Part shown: positions 33,388-41,761 of the stretch, one piece after another | Position numbering within the stretch: the first letter of the stretch is position 1 | Layout of the letters: each line of letters starts with the position of its first letter | Source: an uncultured Treponema sp. | GTDB lineage: Bacteria; Spirochaetota; Spirochaetia; Treponematales; Treponemataceae | DNA: 43,329 nucleotides | Direction of reading: 5' to 3' | Assembly: GCA_937923945.1 (NCBI GenBank) | Contig: CALDWC010000127.1 | Location: forward strand, 1-43,329 | Translations under genes and position numbers: made by a program | The notes under the pieces: generated by a model | Database searches by the model: none | Seen by the model: only the letters and a program-made list of their open reading frames with translations | What the model was told of the DNA's origin: nothing

Positions 33388-34435
33388 TTTTTGCTCGCAA
33401 TAGCTTCCAGCGGATTTTATCGGCGAGGAGAAAAAGTTTATACCATATCGGCTTGTACACCAAATCATAGGTGCCGCCATATTCCACCAGTTGCGGATTA
33501 TAGCCGGATTTAAACTTATGAAAACCGTACCATGAGTCATGTTCGTCGGGATTTGGACCGAGACAGCCCCAAAGATCAAATACGGTACAGCCTTGCGATT
33601 TTCCGTATTGAATTGCTTTCCACATAATTAAATTATTCGGCATAACTTCGCGATGATTATTGGAGGAAGCCCCGTACGGATAATAGAGTTTTCCGTTAAA
33701 ATGAAACAAAATCCACGCCGTTAAAACTTCCCCGTTGTACACCGCCTCAAAAACACGGAGACGGTCTTTGGAAAATACTTTAAAAAGCGATCGGAAATAT
33801 TCCGCGTTGTGATTAAAAAAGCCTTGCCGCTTTGTCGTTTCTTCCATGAGGTGGATATAATCTTCGATGCCTTCTTCGGTGCTGTTGTCAATGATCGTAA
33901 CGCCTTTCCGCTCCGCCAACCGAATGTTGTATCTGGTTTTGGAATGAAACGAACGCATCAGTTCTTCTTCGGGTTTATCGATGTCAAGCAAAAAATTAAA
34001 TTTTTCAAAAAAAGGTTTTCCGGTAACGCCACCGTTTTGAAGCAAAAAGTCCGTTTCTTCACGAAAAAAATTTTCGATTATCTTTTCGTTGGTCGGTTCC
34101 GCGGCGTTTTGCGAAATCGGAATGCAAGATGCAGATTCGTATTTTATAAAAATGGTGTGATGCTTTTTTGCGAGTTCCCGCAGCACGGAAACAAGAGACG
34201 GCGTTAGCTTTGTCGCTCTGGCGATTAATCCTACGGTAAATTTCGTTTTCGGAACTTTGGAAAAAACTACTTGTACGCCGGAAACCATTTTTCCGTTTTC
34301 GTAAATGCCGATACGTTCGGGAATCGCTCCCATTTTCTGTTTAAATGTCCCCCAATCCCACGACTGAATCGGATGGGACACTACCGAATCAAACGCTTCT
34401 TTTTGTTCTTCCGTTAAAATAACCGCTTCCTGCAT
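33374..34435 (-). CDS. FemAB-family peptidoglycan bridge aminoacyltransferase
   Basis: Enzymes of this family add amino acids from charged tRNA to the peptidoglycan stem peptide. The 353-aa protein has two GNAT-like halves; the C-terminal one shows GKLYYPYGASSNNHREVMPN, then YGKSQGCTVFDLWGCLGPNP and FKSGYNPQLVEYGGTYDLV, which are family hallmarks. Treponemal peptidoglycan carries glycine on ornithine, so a glycine-adding role is plausible but inferred. ATG 34435 is preferred over the upstream frame to 34465. The end (KKKRC) lies inside a palindromic repeat. Confidence 0.87.
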   Translation of the reverse strand: MQEAVILTEEQKEAFDSVVSHPIQSWDWGTFKQKMGAIPERIGIYENGKMVSGVQVVFSKVPKTKFTVGLIARATKLTPSLVSVLRELAKKHHTIFIKYESASCIPISQNAAEPTNEKIIENFFREETDFLLQNGGVTGKPFFEKFNFLLDIDKPEEELMRSFHSKTRYNIRLAERKGVTIIDNSTEEGIEDYIHLMEETTKRQGFFNHNAEYFRSLFKVFSKDRLRVFEAVYNGEVLTAWILFHFNGKLYYPYGASSNNHREVMPNNLIMWKAIQYGKSQGCTVFDLWGCLGPNPDEHDSWYGFHKFKSGYNPQLVEYGGTYDLVYKPIWYKLFLLADKIRWKLLRAKKKRC

Positions 34436-34569
34436 GTAGATACCTTTATAAAGTAGGCGAGACACTATAATTCAAAAATATGCCGGAATGTACGATGCCG
34501 GCGCTGTGTGATAAAATAAAGCAGAATTCACCGAATGCGGTAAATATTCCACTAGATAATTGAAAAAAA

Positions 34570-34651
34570 TGGGGAGACAAGGATTCGAACCTTGGAAGTG
34601 AGACACAACAGATTTACAGTCTGCCCCCGTTGACCGCTTGGGTATCTCCCC
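34570..34651 (-). tRNA. tRNA-Tyr (anticodon GTA)
   Basis: The minus strand folds as a class II tRNA of 82 nt with acceptor GGGGAGA paired to TCTCCCC, a long variable arm, T-loop GGTTCGAATCC and anticodon loop CTGTAAA (anticodon at 34617-34615). CCA is not encoded. It follows tRNA-Thr by eight bases. Confidence 0.95.
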
Positions 34652-34659
34652 GTTTATGA

Positions 34660-34734
34660 AGCCAACTTAGGGATTCGAACCCTAGACCCCGAGATTACAA
34701 ATCACGTGCTCTGGACCAGCTGAGCTAAGTTGGC
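34660..34734 (-). tRNA. tRNA-Thr (anticodon TGT)
   Basis: The minus strand gives the acceptor GCCAACT paired to AGTTGGC, D-arm AGCTCAGCTGGT, anticodon loop TTTGTAA (anticodon TGT) and T-arm GGGTTCGAATCCC. It is first in a two-tRNA transcript with tRNA-Tyr. Confidence 0.95.
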
Positions 34735-34747
34735 ATCAACGCTCGGT

Positions 34748-34776
34748 AGTATATACGATTTACAAAAAATAGTCAA
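34748..34776 (-). promoter_or_regulatory. Promoter of the tRNA-Thr/tRNA-Tyr operon
   Basis: On the minus strand TTGACT (34776-34771), 17 bases, TATACT (34753-34748). Confidence 0.8.
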
Positions 34777-34834
34777 GCCGTTTTGAAAAATAATTTGTCT
34801 TTTTTCGCTTTTTCAACGACAATGCAGTACCGAT

Positions 34835-35803
34835 TTATTCGTCCCAGCGACCGGCAAAAACAACTTCCGGTTCCAGCAAAAATCCGGTTTGTTCTTGTAC
34901 GCGTGATTGCACCGTTTCGATGAGCGCTTTGACGTCAGCAGCGGTTGCTCCGCCGTTGTTGATGATAAAATTGCCGTGGAAAGGTGCTACTTGCGCTTTT
35001 CCGTGTTTGAGACCTTTGAGATTCAGTTCATCGATAATGGCGCCGGATGATTTTCCGAAGCCGCGATTATTTTTAAACGTGCTGCCGCACGATGGCTTTT
35101 TAAAATGTCCCTTTGCACGGCGGTCGGCAATTCGCATACGCCGAGTTTGCTGTAACTGCCGTTTATCACCGCAAGTAACTTCAAAACGCACCGCTAAGAT
35201 GAGTGCGGCATTTTCTTTCAGTTGAATACCGGTGTGAAAATTTTGGAACGGCGATTTTTTATACGCCCAGTCGTTTGCGTTAAACTCATACTCGGTTTTC
35301 GCAAAACTCCCGTTTTTAAAAAGGAGGGTTTTTGCACTTTTAAGCCGCAGGGCAATTTCATCGCCGTAGCAACGGGCATTCATAAAAACCGCACCGCCAA
35401 CCGTGCCGGGAAGTCCCGCAAAATTTTCAAAACCCTGCAAGCCCTTTTTCGCACAAAAGCGCGAAAGCCGTTCCATCGGAACGCCCGCTTCAGCTTCAAT
35501 TTCATTAGCTGAAAGTTGCCGGATGGTATGCAAATGCTGCAGGGAAACGACTGCGCCTGCAACGCCTCGATCGGAAACCAAAAGGTTCGCGCCGCCTCCC
35601 AGCACGGAAATCGGTACTTGTGCGGAGATAAAAAGGCGTAAGCCTGCGGTAAGCTCGGAAAGTGTTTTTGGTACAAAAAACACATCTGCTTTACCGCCGA
35701 TTTTAAAACTGGTTTTGTTTTTTAAGCCGACATTGAATGCAATTCGTTTTTTGAGCGGTGAAAACTCCGGCAAAGCTTGCAATTTTTCTTTGATAAGGGT
35801 CAT
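34835..35803 (-). CDS. murB: UDP-N-acetylenolpyruvoylglucosamine reductase
   Basis: FAD enzyme that reduces UDP-GlcNAc-enolpyruvate to UDP-MurNAc in peptidoglycan synthesis. About 322 aa. The FAD-binding region shows NTSFKIGGKAD-like KTSFKIGGKAD near 30-40 and VLGGGANLLVSD near 68-79, then GLPGTVGGAVFMNARCYGDE, the catalytic Ser in SCGSTFKN, and the end LEPEVVFAGRW. I start at MTLIKEK (35803) because the frame upstream overlaps the tRNA-Leu gene on the other strand. No clear ribosome site is seen at this start. Confidence 0.94.
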   Translation of the reverse strand: MTLIKEKLQALPEFSPLKKRIAFNVGLKNKTSFKIGGKADVFFVPKTLSELTAGLRLFISAQVPISVLGGGANLLVSDRGVAGAVVSLQHLHTIRQLSANEIEAEAGVPMERLSRFCAKKGLQGFENFAGLPGTVGGAVFMNARCYGDEIALRLKSAKTLLFKNGSFAKTEYEFNANDWAYKKSPFQNFHTGIQLKENAALILAVRFEVTCGDKRQLQQTRRMRIADRRAKGHFKKPSCGSTFKNNRGFGKSSGAIIDELNLKGLKHGKAQVAPFHGNFIINNGGATAADVKALIETVQSRVQEQTGFLLEPEVVFAGRWDE

Positions 35804-35811
35804 AGAACTAC

Positions 35812-35840
35812 TTGCTTTTTTTCCCTTTTTGTGATATAAT
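35812..35840 (+). promoter_or_regulatory. Promoter of tRNA-Leu
   Basis: TTGCTT (35812-35817), 17 bases, TATAAT (35835-35840), ten bases before the tRNA 5' end. Confidence 0.75.
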
Positions 35841-35849
35841 AAACTCATT

Positions 35850-35931
35850 GCCCTGATGGTGGAACTGGTAGACACGCTAGTTTCAGGTACTAGTGCCTCA
35901 CAGCTTGGGGGTTCGAGTCCCCCTCAGGGCA
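35850..35931 (+). tRNA. tRNA-Leu (anticodon CAG)
   Basis: An 82-nt class II tRNA: acceptor GCCCTGA paired to TCAGGGC, D-arm with GGTGGAACTGGTAGACACG, anticodon loop TTCAGGT, long variable arm, T-arm GGGGGTTCGAGTCCCCC. CCA is not encoded. A run of seven T follows and probably ends transcription. Confidence 0.96.
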
Positions 35932-35951
35932 TTTTTTTATCGACGCCGTTG

Positions 35952-36170
35952 TTATCGTTCCCTGTATATGATTCGTCCGCGATTTAAATCGTACGGCGAA
36001 AGTGCGACTTTTACCGTATCACCGGTAACAATTTTAATGTAGTGTTTGCGCATTTTTCCTGAAAGATGCGCCAAAATCACATGCCCGTTTTTGAGAGCAA
36101 CTCTAAACATCGTGTTTGGAAGAGCTTCCACTACGGTGCCCTCAACCTCGATTGCTTCTTCTTTTTCCAC
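35952..36170 (-). CDS. infA: Translation initiation factor IF-1
   Basis: Small OB-fold protein that binds the ribosomal A site during initiation. The 72 aa match the family throughout (EVEGTVVEALPNTMFRVAL, GHVILAHLSGKMRKHYI, LNRGRIIYR). The start is GTG at 36170-36168, supported by GGAGG four bases upstream. A hairpin AAGTGC-ATCA-GCACTT (36182-36197) lies just before that site in the leader. Confidence 0.98.
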   Translation of the reverse strand: MEKEEAIEVEGTVVEALPNTMFRVALKNGHVILAHLSGKMRKHYIKIVTGDTVKVALSPYDLNRGRIIYRER

Positions 36171-36218
36171 AAATCCTCCAAAAGTGCATCAGCACTTGAT
36201 TTTTTTTATTATATCGGT

Positions 36219-36247
36219 ATACTATTCAAAATTTTAATTTTTGTCAA
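36219..36247 (-). promoter_or_regulatory. Promoter of infA
   Basis: On the minus strand TTGACA (36247-36242), 17 bases, TAGTAT (36224-36219). The mobile element at 36255 begins eight bases upstream of the -35 box. Confidence 0.65.
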
Positions 36248-36254
36248 TGCCTAA

Positions 36255-36406
36255 GGAAACGCTAATTAAAGGTTTGACGCCATTTAATAGCGTTTTCCAT
36301 TGTTTCTCAATGTTCAGTATAAAAAGGTAGATTCTGAACATTTGCGAAACAACAGATTTTAAATGTGGGCACTGATTAATTCTCGATTGAATTAATCAGT
36401 GCCTCC
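36255..36406 (+). mobile_element. TTAA palindromic mobile element upstream of the dksA-like gene (copy J, 152 nt)
   Basis: The ends are GGAAACGCTAATTAA and TTAATCAGTGCCTCC, flanked by CTAA (36251-36254) and TTAA (36407-36410). It is nearly identical to copy A at 7762. The TTAA directly precedes the ribosome site GGAG of the downstream gene, so the element must provide or be read through by that gene's transcript; its middle hairpin contains CAGTATAAA, a possible -10. Confidence 0.88.
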
Positions 36407-36420
36407 TTAAGGAGATTTTT

Positions 36421-36780
36421 ATGGATGCAAAATTTATTCAAAAGATGAAAGACGTATTGGTTGAAAATCGCAACAAGATTTTAAAAGATTTGGCTCAAAA
36501 AAATGCCGACTTTTCCGCGATGTCTTCGGGTGATGATAATTTAACCGATTTTGCGGATATTGCATCTTCGTTTACCGATCAGCAAATGCTCGAAAGTATC
36601 GGAGTGCAGGATATGAATCGGTTAAAACAAATTAACTCCGCGTTGCAACGTATTCAAGAAGGCAAATACGGAAAATGTATTAAGTGTAAAAAAGATATTT
36701 CCATTGAACGGCTGGAAGCAATTCCTTATGCGTTAAAATGTATCCAATGTCAAGAAAGTGATGAAAAGAAAAAAGTATAA
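36421..36780 (+). CDS. DksA/TraR-type zinc-finger protein
   Basis: Transcription factor of the DksA/TraR family; such proteins enter the RNA polymerase secondary channel. The 119-aa protein has an N-terminal coiled coil and the C4 zinc finger with Cys86, Cys89, Cys107 and Cys110 (CIKC and CIQC). The segment DFADIAS (43-49) stands where DksA has its acidic tip. It lacks the N-terminal extension of E. coli DksA, so it may be only DksA-like. AAGGAG lies before the ATG, immediately after a mobile element. Confidence 0.88.
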   Translation: MDAKFIQKMKDVLVENRNKILKDLAQKNADFSAMSSGDDNLTDFADIASSFTDQQMLESIGVQDMNRLKQINSALQRIQEGKYGKCIKCKKDISIERLEAIPYALKCIQCQESDEKKKV

Positions 36781-36824
36781 TCCGAGCAAAGCCAAACGCT
36801 TACCGTTATGGGAGCGAAGTCCGC

Positions 36825-37073
36825 CTATACTTTTTCTAAAAATGCAAAAATTGCCGCAACCGCTTTGTAGGTTTCTTCGGGAATGCAAGCGCCGATTTCG
36901 CTTTCGGAAAGGACGTTTGCAAGAACTTCATCCTGCACGAGTTTTATACCGTTTTCACGGGCGATTTCTACAATGCGGTCTGCAATGAGGTCTTTGCCGT
37001 TTGCAACAATTATCGGAGCGGTATCGCCGATTTCGTACGAAAGGGCGACGCTGATACGGTGTTCTTGTTTCAT
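36825..37073 (-). CDS. FlhB C-terminal-domain homologue (FlhX type)
   Basis: An 82-aa cytoplasmic protein resembling the C-terminal part of the export switch FlhB after its NPTH cleavage site: VALSYEIGDTAPIIVANGKD, IADRIVEIARENGI, and the end IPEETYKAVAAIFAFLEK. There are no membrane segments and no NPTH. Such FlhX proteins can replace the FlhB C-domain fragment. ATG 37073 overlaps the upstream stop by four bases, so it is coupled to the gene at 37070-38080, as in the Bacillus ylqG-ylqH pair. Confidence 0.85.
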   Translation of the reverse strand: MKQEHRISVALSYEIGDTAPIIVANGKDLIADRIVEIARENGIKLVQDEVLANVLSESEIGACIPEETYKAVAAIFAFLEKV

Positions 37074-38080
37074 ACGCGTATGTTTAACTCCTTGATCACC
37101 GCTTGTTCTTCGTCGACGCGGCATTGCACCGTAGCTCCGTGTATTTTCATTTCGTTTTGAAGGAGCCGGAGAAACCGTGCTTTTTCGTCAGGGCTAAACT
37201 CTGTACCGTTTTCCTGCGACAAGCTGCAGGTTCCGTTTTCCAGTTCAAATAAAAAGGCGAAAGCGCCGGCATTTGCACGAATGACGGTTTTAACGCAGCG
37301 CTGCGTTTTCACATTGAGTAAAAAAGCAGCAAGTCCTTTTACTGCACCGTTTTTTATTGCCAGTGTTTGATCAAACTTTTTTTCAAAGGGAATTAAAACC
37401 CAATGAAAGTCCCGTCCGCCTTTGAGGTGATTTGCTGCGGTAATTATATCATCGGGTGGGGCAGGGCGCTTTTCGTTTTTCTTATATTTTGCTTTGTCGG
37501 TCGGTTCACCGGATGCCGGCTGAAACTCAAAAATACAGGTGTATAATTTTTCGAGCTGCTCTGAAGAAACCGCTATTTTGTTGTTTTGGAAGCAGGTGAG
37601 TAAAAAACTCATGCGTTTTTTTAAAACCGTTTTTTTCTGCTCACCGATATTTTTTTTCCGCGCCGTATAGGTTTGGATGGAGTGCTCAATGACGGTGTAG
37701 AGTTTCGCAAGTTGCGTAAAATCAAGCGGCGCATGCATATCAAAAAAGTTTTTTACCATCGTTTCAGCCAATGCGCTGTCGGGATATTGCGAAAGCTGCG
37801 ATGCAAGCGCGTGTTCGTTTTCCGCAATGTTCGGTAAAAGCGGCGTCAAAACCAGTTGATTATCGCGAACTTGAACGAGCATGCGGAATACTTGTCCTTG
37901 CTTGACCGATGCCGGCGTGTGTGCGGTAAATGAAAAACCGCGCACGTGAATACGCGCGGTCGTGTCGTCTTTTTTACTGATAATACGTGCGGTAACGATT
38001 TCACCGTTTTTGAGAACCAGCTTTCTCGCATGTGGCGTATCAAGTACAATAAAAAATTTTTCGTTTGTTTTTTGAATCAC
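37070..38080 (-). CDS. Possible FliK-like (YlqG-type) flagellar protein
   Basis: I do not recognise this 336-aa protein by a strong motif. The N-terminal 100 residues look beta-rich (LVLKNGEIVTARI, RIHVRGFSFTAH, VFRMLVQVRDNQLVLTPLLP); the middle is helical and basic; the C-terminus (residues 230-336) has alternating strands like the FliK C-terminal domain (HWVLIPFEKK, KTVIRANAGAFAFLFELENG). Its overlap with the FlhX gene suggests a role in flagellar export or hook length, as for Bacillus YlqG. The link is by context; the fold is a guess. Confidence 0.5.
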   Translation of the reverse strand: MIQKTNEKFFIVLDTPHARKLVLKNGEIVTARIISKKDDTTARIHVRGFSFTAHTPASVKQGQVFRMLVQVRDNQLVLTPLLPNIAENEHALASQLSQYPDSALAETMVKNFFDMHAPLDFTQLAKLYTVIEHSIQTYTARKKNIGEQKKTVLKKRMSFLLTCFQNNKIAVSSEQLEKLYTCIFEFQPASGEPTDKAKYKKNEKRPAPPDDIITAANHLKGGRDFHWVLIPFEKKFDQTLAIKNGAVKGLAAFLLNVKTQRCVKTVIRANAGAFAFLFELENGTCSLSQENGTEFSPDEKARFLRLLQNEMKIHGATVQCRVDEEQAVIKELNIRV

Positions 38081-38100
38081 GTGAGATACAAATCCGATAG

Positions 38101-38694
38101 TTAGGGAAGTGAAATTTTGAGTTTCTTTGCCAATACATAAAAATCATGTACCGGAAAACCCAACACGCCGGTGTAAGAACCCGAAATCTTTTTAATGTAA
38201 AATGCAGCCTTTCCCTGAATGCGGTATCCGCCGGCGGCGTCTTGCCATTCGTTTGTTTCCAGCAGCTTTGTAATTTCAACATCGGTGAGTTTTGCAAACC
38301 ACACTTTTGTGGATTGCGCGGTAACGAGTTTTTTGCGTTTTGCCGCATTGCAGCCTGCGATTGAAGTAACCGCGTAGTGCGCCCGCCCCGAATAGGAGCG
38401 GAGCATCGCTTCGGCTTTTTCTTTGGATTCGGGTTTTCCGTATATCGTTTTCCGGTCTAAAAATATCATGGTATCAGCCGTGAATACGAAATCATCTTTC
38501 GTCAGTGTGTCGCGAAATTGTTCCAACGCGTAATCAAGTTTTGCGAGTGCAATTTTTTTCGACAGTGCAACCGGAGCCATATTCAAAAAATGGAGCGGCG
38601 TTTCGTCAAAGTCCGATTCCAAAAGAGAAAACTCCACAGAAAGCGAGCTTAAAATTTCCCGTCGCTGTGGAGAATTTGATGCAAGATAAAGCAT
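38101..38694 (-). CDS. Maf-family nucleotide pyrophosphatase
   Basis: Hydrolyses non-canonical or pyrimidine nucleoside triphosphates to monophosphates (house-cleaning; septum-related in Bacillus). The 197 aa begin LYLASNSPQRREILSSL, the family's SxSPRR-like motif, then FTADTMIFLDRKTIYGKP, and near the end WQDAAGGYRIQGKAAF with the conserved AGGY. It lies 20 bases upstream of the FliK-like gene on the same strand. The gene may be called maf; I leave the symbol empty because subfamily YhdE versus YceF is unclear. Confidence 0.9.
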   Translation of the reverse strand: MLYLASNSPQRREILSSLSVEFSLLESDFDETPLHFLNMAPVALSKKIALAKLDYALEQFRDTLTKDDFVFTADTMIFLDRKTIYGKPESKEKAEAMLRSYSGRAHYAVTSIAGCNAAKRKKLVTAQSTKVWFAKLTDVEITKLLETNEWQDAAGGYRIQGKAAFYIKKISGSYTGVLGFPVHDFYVLAKKLKISLP

Positions 38695-38713
38695 AAAGTG
38701 CCGTGTCTTACCT

Positions 38714-39424
38714 TTATTTTTTGTTTGATGAACCTGAAGAAGTCGAAATGCCGGAAATCGTTTTTAATACTTCCTGCGCTCGATTGCGGACCGGTGTTAC
38801 ATAGCTGTAGTTGCTTGCAATACGCATAACGCCTTCAATCAGTCCCGTTTTGTCTTTTACCATACCGGCGATTTTTTCATAGGCATTTAAAATCTCCAAT
38901 GCGAGCGAGCTGGTCGGATTGACCGTATCAAACTTTTTGTTAATCCAGTTAATCATTTCTAAGGTATCGCGGTCGTCCTCACTGTAGCCGATTTCCGATA
39001 ATGCGCGGACGGCGGCGGTAATAACGGCAGGTTCGTTATCCATGTACATAACTTGCTTTAAGCTTGATTTTGCTTCAGGGTTTTTGCTCTTTCCCAAAAG
39101 TTCACATGCTTTCATACGGACATCGGGATAATTGTTGATGAGTCTCCCGTCTTCACGAATTGTTTTGGATAAACCGATTGTTGCCAAACTGTACAACGCC
39201 TGTTGGATATCGTCGGAATCCCGACCGTTATCAAGTGCATCTTCAATAAATTGCAGTGCAACAAACTTAGAATCTCGTCCCTCGGTGTTCACCAGTTCTT
39301 TGATGATAACCCCTTCAACGGCATTTAAGTACGCTTCTTCAACGGTAATTGTTTCCACTTCTTGAGCGAAAACTCCTGACACGAGCATGGTAGATACCAG
39401 CAAACCAAAAATACATTTTTTCAT
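38714..39424 (-). CDS. Exported HEAT-repeat protein
   Basis: A 236-aa protein with a clear signal peptide (MKKCIFGLLVSTMLVSGVFA, cleavage likely after FAQ or FA) and about four HEAT-like helical pairs, for example DVRMKACELLGKSKNPEAKS then DNEPAVITAAVRALSEIGYS. HEAT repeats are binding scaffolds, so a periplasmic interaction role is likely; the partner is unknown. The tail is rich in Ser. A good promoter lies upstream and GGAGG ten bases before the ATG. Confidence 0.8.
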   Translation of the reverse strand: MKKCIFGLLVSTMLVSGVFAQEVETITVEEAYLNAVEGVIIKELVNTEGRDSKFVALQFIEDALDNGRDSDDIQQALYSLATIGLSKTIREDGRLINNYPDVRMKACELLGKSKNPEAKSSLKQVMYMDNEPAVITAAVRALSEIGYSEDDRDTLEMINWINKKFDTVNPTSSLALEILNAYEKIAGMVKDKTGLIEGVMRIASNYSYVTPVRNRAQEVLKTISGISTSSGSSNKK

Positions 39425-39469
39425 TAACGTAAGACCTCCTTCCGGTCAACTATATAAACTATATACGAT

Positions 39470-39498
39470 ATTGTTACCTATTTTGTATTGAATGTCAA
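39470..39498 (-). promoter_or_regulatory. Promoter of the HEAT-repeat protein gene
   Basis: On the minus strand TTGACA (39498-39493), 17 bases, AACAAT (39475-39470). Confidence 0.65.
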
Positions 39499-39521
39499 GC
39501 CTTAAAAAGTATTTTTTTATA

Positions 39522-40157
39522 TTATTTGGTGAGTCGGTCAACAATTTTCCAGCCGTTTTTTTCTTTTGCTAGCGTATACACATAATACCATTTGCTGCTT
39601 GTTTTCATAATAACGTCGACCGTTGTTGCCGACGTAAAAGTAATATCGTCAACGCGGACATTTTTCCGTGCCGGCACAAACACATAGGTAAAATAATCGT
39701 GCAATGTATTTAAAGTTATTCCTTTAATGGGAAGCTGCTTGGAAGTTTCCTGTAAAGCCGCTTTGTTTGAGTAATGTTTGCGGTAGTCGTCGGAAAGGTA
39801 TTTCAGCCAGTCGCTGTAATCGCTTGCGGCGGTTATTTTATTCAGTTCTTCTACGACCAGTTCGACTTCCGCTTTGGTGTCGATGTAGTCTTTTTTGGTG
39901 ATGGTTATTTCACCGAATGTTGCGACAACGATATCTTCCGGTTTTGGTTCTTCCTTGGGTTGCGGTTTCGGCGGTGCAACGGAAACCGTCGGTTTCGGTG
40001 TGGGCAGCGGTTCAGGTTCCGGAAGTACCTCCGGTTTGATTGTTTCAACAGGTATTTGCTCAATCACCGGTTCAGTCGGCTCAGCGGCTGTTTGGTCAAC
40101 GGTTTTGCAGGAGCATAAAAACAATAATGCATAAAAGCACAATAGTATCTTTTTCAT
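39522..40157 (-). CDS. Proline-rich lipoprotein with a C-terminal NTF2-like region
   Basis: About 211 aa. The signal is MKKILLCFYALLFLCSCKTV with a lipobox at LCSC. Then a spacer of 60 residues dense in Pro, Glu and Lys (PEVLPEPEPLPTPKPTVS) probably reaches across the periplasm. The C-terminal part (YSDWLKYLSDDYRKHYSNK and SKWYYVYTLAKEKNGWKIVD) resembles the small NTF2/SnoaL fold, by inspection only. ATG 40157 is chosen since the lipoprotein signal starts there; the upstream frame is not signal-like. Divergent from the lipoprotein gene at 40352. Confidence 0.75.
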   Translation of the reverse strand: MKKILLCFYALLFLCSCKTVDQTAAEPTEPVIEQIPVETIKPEVLPEPEPLPTPKPTVSVAPPKPQPKEEPKPEDIVVATFGEITITKKDYIDTKAEVELVVEELNKITAASDYSDWLKYLSDDYRKHYSNKAALQETSKQLPIKGITLNTLHDYFTYVFVPARKNVRVDDITFTSATTVDVIMKTSSKWYYVYTLAKEKNGWKIVDRLTK

Positions 40158-40351
40158 AGTAATTGATAAAACCTCGTTTTTTAATATTGTCGGTGGAACG
40201 GTATAAGTTCCGCTTTGCTCCATAAATAACAAATAAAACCGTAAAATGTTTCACTGAAACCGCATAAATTTGTTTTTGGTTGTATTGTGTTGTGTGATAG
40301 ACAATACTGGTCAGCTTGCTTTTTTTTTTATTTTGGTTTATAAAATAAGGC

Positions 40352-41641
40352 ATGAAAAATTTAAAATATGTTTTCATTTTTCTCCTTTCGTTTGTTGTTT
40401 TGTCCTGCTCAAAAATTATCGGATACGGCGTAGTCAACTGGTCAATGCCTGAATATAATTTAGTCGCAGGCGATGTGCTTCCGGTGTATGTGCGCTCAAA
40501 TGTTTCAAAAGCGTATATTGTCGAAATTGATAACGGCGAAAAAAAAGAAATACCCCTTTGGCAATTAACCTTTTTCCGCTCAAAAGCCGATGTCGATGCG
40601 TTTCGACACCGAATTGCGGAAAATGCATTTATGTATGCGGAAGTCCTTTCCGATGGTTTACCGATGCGTGAAGCTCCGGAAAACACTTCGCATCAAGTGT
40701 ATCGGCTTCGCAAAAATCAAGTGATAAAAATTTTATGGCAAGGTGAAGGGGTACCCGTTTTGCGTAACGGTGAACCGCTTCCCGGTGAATGGTACCGCGT
40801 TATGACGGACGACGGCGCCGCCGGTTGGTGCTTTTCGATGAATTTACGCATTTATGACGAACGGGATGAAAAAAACGTCAGTGATGAAGCGGAAATTCAA
40901 AATGATCCGATGCTGGTCGAAATGCTCAATAAACAATGGTATCCCGAAAGTTATGCAAAAATGATTGCCATCAATCGGGTTGACTTGGAAACGATTTCAC
41001 CGGATTATGGTTTTTTCCCCGGATTAAAAACAAAAGTCGCCCGTATTACGATGAAAGATACAAATGCGTCATTTCCATATTCAAAAATCTCAAAAGGCGA
41101 AGCGAATGTGTACAATTTTGACGGCTCAAACCTCTCTCTGCAAATCCGCAGTGCGAGCCGTATTTCCGTGCAGTTCACCGACAGCAAGGGAATGCCCGAT
41201 GTCGAATATTTTGTGACGCTGCAAAAGCCGCTTGACACGATCATCGCAGAAGAAAAAGAGCGCCGCAATAAAATTATTACCGGCATTGCGGAATCGGTGA
41301 AAAACGGAACGTTCCAATCGGTCAGTTACGGCGTGCTGCAGATTTCGAGCGACGGGCAGTTTGTATGGAACGGTTTTGAAGTTCTGTCGGGCAAAATAAT
41401 TCCTGCAGGTGCGCAAACTACCGGACGCGTGAAAATTCGGTTTTTTGTTTCACCGAAACTTTCGTCTTCGTATGATTCCGTTCTTTCTTTTTATTTTGAC
41501 GGTGTCAGCGAAAGTGTCGATTTTTTAGCGTCGCGCTCAGACAAAGGGTTGCAGCTTGAATATATCGACAAAAAGAATATTACGGACAGTGTCGCGGAAA
41601 AAAGAAACAAACAGCCGATAGTACTCTTTTTTTCAAAATAA
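40352..41641 (+). CDS. Lipoprotein with SH3-like domain
   Basis: A 429-aa lipoprotein: MKNLKYVFIFLLSFVVLSCS, lipobox at VLSC. Residues about 100-170 look like a bacterial SH3 domain (MREAPENTSHQVYRLRKNQV, then GEWYRVMTDDGAAGWCFS with the usual W-G-W spacing), suggesting cell wall or protein binding. The remaining C-terminal part is beta-rich and unknown. An envelope cluster follows with the OmpA-domain protein at 41762. Confidence 0.8.
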   Translation: MKNLKYVFIFLLSFVVLSCSKIIGYGVVNWSMPEYNLVAGDVLPVYVRSNVSKAYIVEIDNGEKKEIPLWQLTFFRSKADVDAFRHRIAENAFMYAEVLSDGLPMREAPENTSHQVYRLRKNQVIKILWQGEGVPVLRNGEPLPGEWYRVMTDDGAAGWCFSMNLRIYDERDEKNVSDEAEIQNDPMLVEMLNKQWYPESYAKMIAINRVDLETISPDYGFFPGLKTKVARITMKDTNASFPYSKISKGEANVYNFDGSNLSLQIRSASRISVQFTDSKGMPDVEYFVTLQKPLDTIIAEEKERRNKIITGIAESVKNGTFQSVSYGVLQISSDGQFVWNGFEVLSGKIIPAGAQTTGRVKIRFFVSPKLSSSYDSVLSFYFDGVSESVDFLASRSDKGLQLEYIDKKNITDSVAEKRNKQPIVLFFSK

Positions 41642-41761
41642 AATGTCGTTTCCCATGTTTCGGTGCGAGCGTATCTGCATTATGTTCTCAACAAAAACCG
41701 TAAATGTGCCGAAACTGGTAATATAGGTAACTGACTGTTTATTGCGGCGAAGGATTATATC

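Noticed and set aside
35804..35875. An N-terminal extension of MurB
   Set aside because: The extra 24 codons overlap the tRNA-Leu gene and its promoter and do not resemble MurB.
7716..36406. The hairpin repeats as a CRISPR array
   Set aside because: They are dispersed singly, palindromic over their whole length, lack regular spacers, and no cas gene is present.
40096..40686. A 196-codon minus-strand frame across the divergent lipoprotein starts
   Set aside because: It overlaps the signal-peptide regions of both real genes and has no domain.
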